64,000 nt of DNA, from contig OX485804.1 of the NCBI GenBank assembly GCA_950295325.1, positions 68,798,033 through 68,862,032 on the forward strand, given 5' to 3'. A model generated the notes under the pieces. It was not told the origin of the DNA, ran no database searches, and saw only the letters and a program-made list of their open reading frames with translations. Each line of letters starts with the position of its first letter. The stretch's first letter is position 1. Source of the stretch: Polytrichum commune (taxonomy: Eukaryota > Streptophyta > Polytrichopsida > Polytrichales > Polytrichaceae). Shown here piece by piece: positions 47,450 to 58,600 of the stretch. A program made the position numbers and the translations under genes.

Positions 47450-47484
47450 CCCGAGCGACCCGGGTTCGAGTCCCGGCAACGGAA
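47450..47484 (+). tRNA. 3' half of tRNA-Glu(CTC), split by LINE
   Basis: These are the remaining 35 nt of the gene: the 3' anticodon stem CCGAG, variable bases CGAC, a perfect T-arm (CCGGG-TTCGAGT-CCCGG, containing box B GGTTCGAGTCC) and acceptor strand CAACGGA with discriminator A. It pairs with the 5' half at 37066-37103. The 18-bp duplicate immediately before it (47432-47449) repeats the anticodon arm, so an intact anticodon stem-loop plus T-arm stand here without a D-arm or 5' acceptor strand. Confidence 0.9.
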
Positions 47485-47513
47485 TCGTTGTGCTCCCGAG
47501 AATGACCATCCTC

Positions 47514-47520
47514 TTTTTTT
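47514..47520 (+). terminator. Pol III terminator of the split tRNA gene
   Basis: A run of seven T begins 30 nt after the tRNA 3' end, which is a normal RNA polymerase III stop signal. With the internal boxes it indicates that the tRNA locus was a functional gene before insertion. Confidence 0.65.
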
Positions 47521-50500
47521 GAGTTCTCCAAGTTTGTATTTCCTATTACCTAACTATTCCTTGCCGCGACCACTGTGGGCTTACGGAGCAGATAACTTAA
47601 AGTTTCTGCCATGGTATACAATGGCACTTTAAGACAACAAACTACCAACCTAGTAGTCACTAACTTAACCTATGTCCGGGAAGAACCGATCGAGTTCAAG
47701 AAATAACCGGTTGAAGTTCAAGACTTCCGGAAATTTACCGATCATTTTAGAGGAATCTATAGGAGAATATACCTCAAATGAATGAAGCAAAACCGGAAGA
47801 TGTGAACATGTAACCGGCTGGATTTAGAATCACGAGGATCTTGACCGACTATGCCCTAAAACTAACTTCCCGGGCACCGAACTTAACACTTTTGCCATCG
47901 TGTGCAGCAGAAACAGCCGCAAAAACCACAAAACCCCAAAATCAATAAAGCCATGCCTTTATCAGATCCTCATCTTATCTCCATTTAACCTCATTGGACA
48001 CTTGAGAGATTTGGCTCCCCAAAGACGGCAACGGTTGACAAGGGACCCGTCATGAACACCCCAACTTGAGGAATATGGAACTAGGCTTTAACTTACATAT
48101 GATTACCTAGCTATGGTGGTCAGGCCTCCTGATTCCCAACTAACTAATTCGGGATCGAAAAAGGTCCAATAATAACCATCTCCCACTTGCAAATTATCTA
48201 CTAAACATCCAAACATGTACCATGGCATGAGGGAGCGGTTGTGTTCTTGGTGTCATTCCCGATTCTATGTAAAGTTACAACCTCTATCACCACATAACAT
48301 TTTGAGCCGAAAGGAGTTGATTTGCATCTCCATGAGTCCATCCACACTTTCAAACACTCCTAGTTGGATTAGAATGTGTTCTAGGATAAGAGGGAACGCT
48401 CTAAGGTAGAGAGCGTGCTAAAACCAACATCCTGCTTGAAAACAACACTTTGAAATTTTGCATAATAAGTACATAATGAGTATGATAATGTTCATCATAT
48501 GAATATTAGGTCTTCCTGGCAAGTCTAGGTGACAACACAATTTTCACTTAAATTTATATATGTTGGGGGGGGGGGTACAATATACTCGGTCCTTTTTCTA
48601 CTTGGGAATTAAAAATTCAATTCATACAGCTAGCACATGTATGCCAACTACCTTACTGCCTTAGAAAAGCTCAAGAGCTTTGGTGCATCACATCCCACAT
48701 CTCCTCAATTCGTGCATTCAAACAAACAAGCCTGAACCCTAACCCTTAACCCCTAAATTCTTGAGAGACCCAAAATGACCAATTTTTTATGGTTTTTGTT
48801 TTGATTGAGACCTTTGACTTGTTTAGATGGAGGTGAAAATTTTGTAAGCATTAATAAATTACATTTTGCGTATGACGCCCAAATTTCATTGGATTTGGAC
48901 TAACCCTCATCCTAGTGAAAATTTTCAAAGTCATCCAATGCCCCAGATTCCATTGGATTTGGACTAAACCACATGATACATTAGGAAATGTGTAAGATAG
49001 GGAGGGAGGAAATAAATAAATCAACAACAACAACAACATTGCAAGGACTCTCCAAAAATCACATTTGGTGCACATACAAATTTCAAGCCTCAAAGGTTCC
49101 CAATTTAGTTGAAAATCTTATGCAAAAGTTTCCTCCCAATTGGGTCTCATCCCATCATCCATTTGATGATGTCAGTAGGGTTAAAGTTTGTTTCCAATCA
49201 TCTACCCACCCATTATACCTTCACATATGTATTATTTTTCTCATTCATATTGCCACGTGGACAATTAATATGTTTTGTAAAGCTCATGCAAAGGCCGATA
49301 TCGTAACCATATGGTTGGATGCTCAAAAACATCTACATATTGAGTCCTAAATGTTATCTCTTAGAAACAATCATTTGAGGCCGATTTTGAGGAGAATAGT
49401 GCTTAGGGATGGGGTTAAAGAATTTGATATAGTTGTTAATATAGTCTACATGACAATATCGTGATGTACAAAACCCAAACAAGTATAACAATCAAATTTT
49501 ACTTGGCACATTAGACGTGATAGTATTTAACGTCCTACTACCAAGAGGAGTACAACTTATTGTCATATGTGACTATGATTATGAGATATATTTAGTAGGT
49601 ATGTATTTGGATTTGGATCATTTATACAAACTTAAATATTCCAAACATTTCATTCTACATATATACATGTCTCAATTGGAGGAATGAAATTGATAACCAT
49701 GTTAATCCATGAACACATACACGTTGGGCACCCCGAAATGGTCTTGAAGGCCTCTCTCTCAATTGCTAACCGTATATCACATTACTTTCCACATTGAAAA
49801 CTTCATTGTCAAATCCAACCATAGAATTTCTACAATGTGTAAATGGGGAGTACCTTCAAACTTTTCAACCGTCCAAGTATCTCCAACTAGGATGTTATGA
49901 GGTTTATGTTATGAGGTGTCAAAATGAAGGAGATTATCTCACCCTAATTTCTTATCAAAATCCATACTTTGTTTAAGTGTATTGAGTTCACTATTACACC
50001 ATTATGTAGATACTAAAAAAAAAACTCCTAGCAACTTACAATCCCCTCAAATGCCGCATCTCATTTTTTTAGGACCCTTGCTATGGAAACTAGACATTGT
50101 AGGATAAAAATTTAATATTTTGATAAAGGCACTTGTGGACCTCAAAAATCCCAATGGTAGATGTGGCATAACAAACATAGAACAAATATAAAATATGGTG
50201 CATTCATTCCAAATGAGAAGGAGGTATGATCCCCAATGGTTTACACCCTAACCTAAAGCAGTGGATGAGTGGTGGCAGGAACGGAGGAGATCAGGGGAGG
50301 AGGGTTACATCGGTCAAATCTGATGGTCAAGAAAGCACAGGCAACGTGGCCTCACCAGAAGCCATAAGTTGCTTTCATCGCCTATAGACTTCTCCTCGAC
50401 CAATTGGTTGGGAGAACAACTACACTAGAATCCTGAAGGTCTCACATCTAATCTGATTCTTAAAACAATATCACCTATAAATTGAGATTCCCATGCCACC

Positions 50501-52057
50501 TAATATACTAGAATAGCAAAAACCAAACCAAACCAAACCAAAACACACACACACACACGCACGCACATCCATTTTGGCACATTTGGCTTCTTAGGTATTT
50601 AGGGGTTAAATGTTCAATTAGATGGGACCACTTTTGACACCCTCGTCTTAAAATATCAATGAGTAATTCTAAACACTCTTCTACAATATCTTGAGGCCCA
50701 CAATGAGTCTCTTGAACCTTTAATAATTAAATTGACATAGCCATTGATACTTCATAATATTATTTAGATTCATAACAATGTTTTGTAGGACTGACAATAT
50801 TTTAGCGAATATTCTTCAAACTTAGACTAGGTGTGCAAAATATTATGTGGAATATTCTCAGTCCCGCATAACATTGTTATGGGTCTGAATAATGTTATAT
50901 TGACAAAGTCTTTATTATACATAGCAAACAAACATTATTCTAGAATATACTAGCAATACAAGAGATTCTAAGGCCTTGCAGATGAAGGCGTATGCCTTCA
51001 CTTCCACCTCTCATCGCAGAGTCCATAATTGGTGAACTTGGTGAAATTGGTGAGACATAAAAACCAAAATTTGCTCTTCATCACCACCGATGTATGTTTG
51101 CCTTCACTATGCCGTCCAAGTAGTGGAACCACATTGGCAAATGCCGTGGTGAAGTGTATCGTGTGCGAAATGTTTCTCCTTACTTTAAAATTAGAAATCC
51201 AAAGTTCATATCCCTTGTTTCAAGTTGCTAATTCACGTGTACATTATTTTAGTTTTGTTTCATAATCATTGTATATTACAAAGTACTACCTTAACTCTAA
51301 ATTGTACATGGCCTTACTATAAAGTTGTAAATGTTTTGAAACCATCATGATGTACTTTCAATCCCATTAGCCTTTTTGGCTTCATGGACTTTAAAATCAA
51401 TTTCATTTCATGGACGGAAGAGTTGTACCCTAACTTAATTATAAAGTAAGCAAAGCCTACCTAGTATGTTGTATGCAGGAAGGCCACGCTTGCACTACGA
51501 ATATTATCCATGGGGGGGGGGGGGGGGCACAAAATTTCACCCCAAAGTTCACAATAGGTGTATGCTTACCATTGTGGAGGCACTCATGATCAAAGTCATG
51601 GACTAAAGGGTATACTTCCACGTGGTGGTCGTCCCAACAAAGACAAATAGGTTTTTTTTGATGTCAACGATTCAACTTGGAATGAGATCTCATTACATTG
51701 TTGGCTAAGCACTTCCCTATGCAATCGGGGGGGGGGGGGTCAATAGCTTTGTCTTGTTATCAAACATCCAAGTTGGAATGTGGTCATCATCTCATCACAC
51801 ATTATGATTGTTGATTGAGTGGATTAATTCAAAATGATATTGGTCTAGCTATATGTAGCCAAGTTACATGGGAGTTATATTAGTTAATGTCAGTTTCAGT
51901 CTTCCATTCCTCGTTCCTATGGAGAGAAACTCAAACACTTTCAAGAGAGTGATATAGAATTCTAAAATGCAAGTATGTACTTTATAACAACTTCATAAAT
52001 ATGTCCCATGTTCATCTCAAGGTGAAGCATCCTTTATTCATGCCAACCCGAGAGGGT

Positions 52058-52059
<2 letters not shown>
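47521..52059. other. No gene recognised
   Basis: No frame in this 4.5-kb stretch has recognisable motifs. There are G-runs at about 48566-48575, 51512-51527 and 51727-51738, a (CA)n tract near 50543-50558, and an inverted repeat: 50750-50800 (TAATATTATTTAGATTCATAACAATGTT region) faces 50868-50900 (AACATTGTTATGGGTCTGAATAATGTT), a possible small hairpin element. Confidence 0.4.

Positions 52060-52127
<68 letters not shown>
52060..52127. repeat. (CT)n microsatellite, about 34 units
   Basis: Sixty-eight uninterrupted bases of CT dinucleotide. Long CT/GA tracts can bind BPC/GAGA-type factors in plants, but no gene starts nearby, so this is probably a plain microsatellite. The Leu-Ser repeat frame through it is an artefact. 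Confidence 0.95.
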
Positions 52128-52129
<2 letters not shown>

Positions 52130-53699
52130 AAGGGTGAGTTAAGTCTCTCATTCATGCGACCTTTGGTTCACGTCATATCTCTCTATGCAACCCACATTGG
52201 TTTTGTTAAGAATTTATGAAGTAAATTAAATTTTGATATAAAATTGAATTAACTACATTATCATTAATTATTCCTTTAATCTCAACACAATACAAGTTAT
52301 CATAAACATGTCAAAGGAACCTTAAAAACATAGTCAATTTACTTTGGAGTGATTCTATTTCTTTGAACTGAATCATCTGAACAAAACCTATAGGTTAAAC
52401 AACAACAAAAAAACAAAGTTTATAGTTTCTTTTGGGATGGGGGACATATCTACCTATGAGTGCTGATCGTTCTAGCATAGCCAAAAAATGTTATGACACA
52501 TTGAACTTAAGTCTCAAATGACAAGAAAACCATCATGGTGCTTTGTAAGCAAGAAAACGATGTTGAATTTGATTGTTTGTTTATTGTTGTTGATAACTTC
52601 GCCTTTAGCCATTTCTTTAAAAACAACAATCATCACTGAACCAACATTATTCTTTGATTGACTAATGAAATTGAGATCAAGGTGAAAATATAGTCAAGTA
52701 ACATGAAGGAATACAACTTACAATTTTATACAACATCTAGTATTTTTAGCCACCATTTCTACACATAGTTTTTTTTGCCCTCTAAAATCACGTTGTGCAT
52801 GCTTAGTCTAAGCCTTTGAACAAAATGTCATCAAGTCATGCCTTTCTATGGCATTTGCAATCACAATCTTGTAGATGGTTTTTATGGCATCTCAAGATGT
52901 TAAATATAGCTTCCAATAGCTACACCCTTACATAAATTGAAGTGCCTCATGAAACTCGATTAGCATGTATCATGCAAAACATTGAAAAACACTTCACTAT
53001 TAGTGTCAATTTATGACACTTGGCCCTAATTATCATAAATGATGTAGTTTGCACAAATACACAGGAGCCAAGAGTCGTGACCATGAAATTGTGAGAGCTC
53101 AAAAGAAGTGTGCAAAGGCTGTCCAAGAACAACTTCCAAAATCATGTAGTGTGATCATGGGCCCCCAAGTGTAAGGTGAAGTCATATTGGACTGGGCCCT
53201 CAACCAAATACCAATTCACCAAATTTCTAGTCATGCAAAGTTCTCACACATGATAAAATACAACAAGTTAGCATGTTTGAGATTTTGGAGTGCCATGGTC
53301 TCCTTGTTTTGTGTAAGGCCTACCTCCAAGAGGTGGTTTTTAAAAAATAATCCAAGTGATTATGAAGCATGATTCATTTGATGCCATGTAGAAATCCATG
53401 TAAACTTTACATCCATCTTGCATTCACTTCCTTCATTGGTCCCTCAAGTGTAGTGTGAAGAGAACTTGGACGTGGCTTTGTCTTTTCGACCATTAAACGG
53501 CTCCTATTAGCAAGGGTCACTTTTAACTCCAATTTAACCAGTGATGGGCATTGACTGTGACCAATGCTCATAGGAATTGTTCGCTGGTGGCTAACACTAG
53601 TAAATGTGGGTGGGTTGTAACCTAATAATGCTACTTCTCCATAGCACTCCTTAGCATTGGTTCCTCTAGTAACCGGTGGTGCGGCCGGGGCTAAAGGCA
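52128..53699. other. No gene recognised
   Basis: AT-rich intergenic sequence before the GC-rich leader of the CbiA-BtuF gene. No coding or RNA feature is supported. Confidence 0.45.
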
Positions 53700-54250
53700 A
53701 GGATGCAAGAGTCCTTTCAAATTCAAGTGGCCTTGATAAAAGTTCAAGCCCGCCCGTCCGTCCGACCTACCAAAGTTGGTCCTTCCCTTCCAAAACCATC
53801 GGTCCACAATTTCGGTTCTCTTCTCGTCCACTCTCCATCCGCCACGTCACCGGATCCTCGATCACTTCGTCCCCAGCGGGGTCCTCCCAGCACCTTACTG
53901 TTAGCAGTAGGGAGAACCTCTTCTCGCGACTTCTCTCGTAGCCCAGCCCGCCTCGCCTCGCCTCGCCTCGCCTCGCCCCGCACCGCGCCCCGCCCCACCC
54001 CATCCATCCATTCACTCGTCGGTCTCTCTTCGTTCTTTACCCACTCAAACAATCTTCCTCGCCCCACGCACCCACCACAACAATCTCGCATTTCTCTTCC
54101 TGCGAAGTTTGAGCCTCGGGGCGCCCCAAACGAGCCATTCAAGCGTCGGGAAGCAAAGGGAGCCGATGTAGTAGGAATTCTTCAAGGTGAGAATCTGGGA
54201 ACACTTGAAGGCGATGGACGCAGACGAAATCTCGTAACTTAGCAGGTGCG
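53700..54250 (+). promoter_or_regulatory. GC-rich promoter/5' leader region of the CbiA-BtuF gene
   Basis: Composition switches sharply from AT-rich to GC- and pyrimidine-rich here, as in the promoters and leaders of constitutively expressed plant genes. It contains a CCTCG/CTCGC pentamer array (about 53950-53976). Good splice donors lie at 54187 (TTCAAG|GTGAGA) and 54246 (AGCAG|GTGCGT), which would allow a leader exon spliced to somewhere before the ATG at 55640. No TATA box is evident. The 188-codon open frame through this tract is low-complexity and not convincing. Assignment to the downstream gene is inferred from position. Confidence 0.45.
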
Positions 54251-55639
54251 TGGGTTTCTGATCGTGTGAAGCGTTTGGGTTGGGCAAAAAGCACCGAGGT
54301 TTAGGATTTATTATTTGTTATTTATTATTTGGGTTTATTTGGTCTTTATTCTGGTTCTGGAATAATTGAGACGACAGATTCTGGGTTTTCTTCTCTTTTT
54401 CTTTTTATTGTGCAGTGTGGATTCTTTTTTTTTGGGGGAGCGTTTGTTTTTGTTTTTGATGAGTGTGAGTGGAATGTGCGAGCTTGGTGATCATGGGAAA
54501 AGTATTGGGCGATGGGTGGGTTTAGTGGAGGTTTTTGGTGGGGTAAGTGGAGATTCGCTATGGCTGGAATATTTCTTTTTGTCATTTTAGTACGGCGAGT
54601 CTTCGAGGAAGTCGGAAAGATGACTGTGAGGAAGTGGTCGTCGTAGATTGAAATTACAACTGCTTTTCTGGCACAAGACTGCTCTTTTACTCCGAGTCAA
54701 GCGAGTGTGGATTAAGAGTGTTGGCTAAGCATGTGAGTGTGGACTGAATGAATAAATGATTCGAAAGTGGCAGCTTCGGTGTTTTTTTTTTATTAGACAA
54801 GAAGGCTGCTAATTGAGCACGAACCTTATCCGCCGCGAATTTAAAGCGGTCTGCATGGGGTTAACTTTTAGTTGTGATGATGCGGAGGAGTGACTTGGGG
54901 TTCTTAGGCGACATGGATATCAACTTGGGGTTAGGGAATTCACAGTTTTGGCATTGTTGTTTTGAGAATAAAAATGATTTAGGGGTTTTCATAGCGGTGA
55001 AAGAAGTCTGTTGAGGCAGGAAGAAGCTGGCCCTCAAGAAAATCAGCTGGCTTGGACAATTATCTCGTTGCAGTTCTTTGCAAGAGTGCTATCTTGAGAG
55101 TGAAGGTGAAGGAGTCTGGAGAAGTTTATCCTCAAATGCTTCTATGTTGTCAAGTGTAGGTCGAGGAAGAATCAGGATCCAAGAATGTGGCGCCCATTAT
55201 CAAGTTTTCAAGAGTGGATTCTAGGAAGACAAGATATTCAGAAGCCAGTTTGAAACCAGGGTATGTAGAGACATGGAATGAGGTTATGGCGGACATTGAA
55301 AACTAGTGCAGAGAAAAACTCACCCAGGGCAGTATGGAGGCATCTGTTTCCAGGAGCCAGGTTTTGGGGTCAGGATCACAAGCTCTAGTTGTAGGTATGG
55401 GTTAATTTGGCTTACCCAGAAGGCAAAGAGGGGGAAGAGATAAGAACTGCAGGGAAACCTCTGCAATAAATAAACAGGTCACATTATGACATCAGGGGTA
55501 TCGAAAATTTCAGCTCAAAGTGGAATAGGGATGGAGAGTCTGTGTTTTGTGGGATTAGAGTGGATGCCAAGGTATTGATGCTGGTTGAATCTGGCTATAG
55601 GGAAGGAAGTAGACAGGGCTAAGGCAGAAAAGGGCTACC
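54251..55639 (+). other. Probable 5' leader intron(s) or untranslated leader
   Basis: This is T-rich sequence with intron-like composition in its first half and G/A-rich sequence in its second half, with no coding frame related to either domain of the downstream gene. An in-frame TAG at 55610-55612 closes the reading frame 27 nt before the chosen start codon. Confidence 0.4.
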
Positions 55640-58600
55640 ATGAGGACCATTGTGGTGGCAGGAACATGCAGCGGGGTAGGCAAGACCTGCATTGCTGTTG
55701 GCCTTATGGCTGCCTACACCCGGCGGGGTCTGCGTGTCCAGCCTTTCAAAATTGGACCAGGTGTGTCCATAGTTTCTACTTTTCGTCTTCTATAATTCTT
55801 ACTACATCTCTGAAACGAGTTGAAGATCAATTTTGGGCATGATTTTATCAATTGTAGGAACAGTTTTCTGGAGGGATTCTGGTTGAGAGTATATCTAGGA
55901 CTGACATTAATGTCTATGTTGCAATATGGGGAAGACAGATTTCCTAGATCCCATACATCACAAGGCTGCTACTGGTCGCAACTCGTACAACCTAGATGGA
56001 TGGATGCTGAGCAGGTATACATGCACTAAAAATTGTTATTTCACTTTTGGTGTTTAGAGTTGTTCAAATGAATGAAGTTGAGTATTGCCACAACCAGGAC
56101 ATTAGGCTACAAGGTTGATATTTTGTCTTGTAAGACAAAAAGTGAGCCCAGTTATTAAACACAACCTCATCACTGTTGAGAACTGGGGGATGTTTATGGG
56201 GGTAGGTTTGCCTTCCTTGTGTGCTAATCTGTTCTTAGTGTAAGTGACTCAATGAGAAAAATGCGCGTGCTGTGTAGGGATTTGAACCTGGCCTGTTTCC
56301 AGCAGCGAATGGGAAACACAGATATTGCAATTGTGGAGGGGGTTATGGGTCTATATGATGGTCGAGATGGAAAGTCTGACGTGGGTAGTACTGCTGAAAT
56401 GGCAAAGCTGCTGTCTGCACCGGTTCTACTGGTGCTTGACTGTTGGGCTTTGGCACGCAGTGCAGCAGCCATTATTCATGGCTACACCACTTTTGATCCT
56501 GCCCTCAAATTTGCTGGTGTTGTTTTCAACAAGGTGCTTACATGCCCCACGAAGAGCTTTACTTTTGTGTGCCTTTCTTTCACTAAATTAGGTCACTTTC
56601 TGCCCCTCTTTAAAGCTGTTTGTTACAGTGGGATTACGTAGCCTCAGTTTCTGAGAAATTCATGGAGCTTTTCTGTGTATCACGCAGTTCAACTTTTCCT
56701 CTGTAGGGGTGTTTGCACACGACCACTGTTCTGATGGTTGGTGGTTGTAGTTTACTTTCTTGAGTTCTAATTGTATAAAGAGGGATTATGTGCATTAATG
56801 ACAACCACAACCATAACCACTCTGCCTTGCCCACCTACAATGGAAGGTGTAGTTGGGAGTAGCTGTGATGGTTGTAGGTTACATCTTTTGGTTCTGTATT
56901 GTTTGTAATTACTATGTGGCAACAGTAGAGAACTTCAAGGCCAAAGCATGGGGGAGGATTTTATAAGAGGCAATTGTGCTTGGACAAAATTTCCACTAGT
57001 ATCCATAGAGGGTTTGCCTCCACTCCACAGATTGCACCAATAGGAAGGATGATAATTGGGGTCAAGTCCACATCTCAAATACTTCTACACCTTGTGTGTA
57101 AATGAAAAATATTGTAGTTGTGTTGAAACTGGGCTTGAACCACAACCACAATTACTCAAGTTGTTGTGTATAAACACCCCCTGTGTGTAGGACCTCTTTG
57201 GGCTGGTAGTGGGCCAATCGTCAGTTTACAAGGAGGGTAAGTGGTTAATAAACTTTCAACTAGAATCTGTAAAGTGTGTCTCCACTCCACGGATTGCACC
57301 AATAGGAGGGACAATAGTTGAGCCAAAATTCATATTTCAACTACAACTACTTTCCTGCCAAATCTTGGCGGTGTCCACTGAAGAAAATACTCATAGTTTG
57401 AGAAACCAATCTTCAAGCTTGGGTCCAGTCTTGAGTCCGAAAGTAAGGTTCATTAAGGGATGTTTTGGACTCCGAGTTCTTTGGTCCCAGACCCTAATGT
57501 GGACCAACCCTAAGTATTATAGCGATACACACACCCACTTGCAATACTGACTTGACTCTTGGCAGGTTGGTAGTCCTGCACATGCTGCATGGCTCACGGA
57601 AGCAGTTCACACAACTGAACCTGGTATCAAAGTCCTGGGAGGGGTGCCAAAGACAGCTGGGATTCAGCTGCCGGAAAGAGACGTTGGTGCACATATACCA
57701 GAAGATGAGGACATGCCTTTAGACTACATTCAGCAGCTTGCCGATCTGGTGGAGCTTCATGTCAACCTGGATGCTGTCTTGGAGTCAGCTGCTGTATGTG
57801 AGGCTTCAAATGGGAGTTTGGTGGAGATGGATCTTGCCTTAAGTAGGGGTCCTCCATCACCGCCTCCGTATGCAAAACATGTCCGTATTGGAGTTGCACG
57901 GGATTCAGCCTTCTGCTTTTACTACCATGCCAATCTTGACCTCCTTGAAGGTAGTGCAATCTTATCATTGTACCACTCTAGGGAAATTCTATATTAAGCA
58001 GAGCTCATACTTAACAACAGTCCTGACTAGGATGTTCTGGGAATTTATGCATGGAAAGAATCTTGACTATGGTAAGTGGGCCTTCAATGGACGCTTTGGG
58101 CTCTGCACCCACCTCTTGAAGGATGTGAAACACACAATTAGTGAGAGATGATTGCCATTCCCAAATTGTGTCTCTAGCCATTTTCCTCATAATTTTTGGA
58201 GCTCATGAGTATCTTGTTCATTATCAAAGTGAAGATTCTTAAGCTCATTAAATGATCATATAGCACCCCCACCCCCACCCCCACCCCCCAATTATGTTGG
58301 CCATTGAGCCTAGAATGGTTAACAGATTTTGAGCATGTAGTCCAATTTCTTTTAAACACATGTCTTTTTGGTGTCTGTACTGTACCACTCGAGTGTAGGT
58401 GTCTAATAAAGAAAAATAACTGAGTAAGGCCCGCATACCTTAGATCCTAAATTTGGCAGTAATCAGTAGTTCATCTTGTCTGTTAGAAGTTTAAATCAGT
58501 ACCGTTTCTATATTTGCAGAAGCTGGAGCAGAGTTGGTATTTTTCTCGCCGCTGAAGGACTCCCTTCCACCAAGGCTTGATGCATTAATATTTGGAGGAG

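Noticed and set aside
52001-52219. Leu-Ser repeat protein
   Set aside because: It is a translation of the (CT)n microsatellite.
53676-54242. 188-codon open frame in the GC-rich leader
   Set aside because: Its composition is low-complexity Pro/Arg/Ser from the pyrimidine-rich tract, with no motif; several frames are open here because of base composition.
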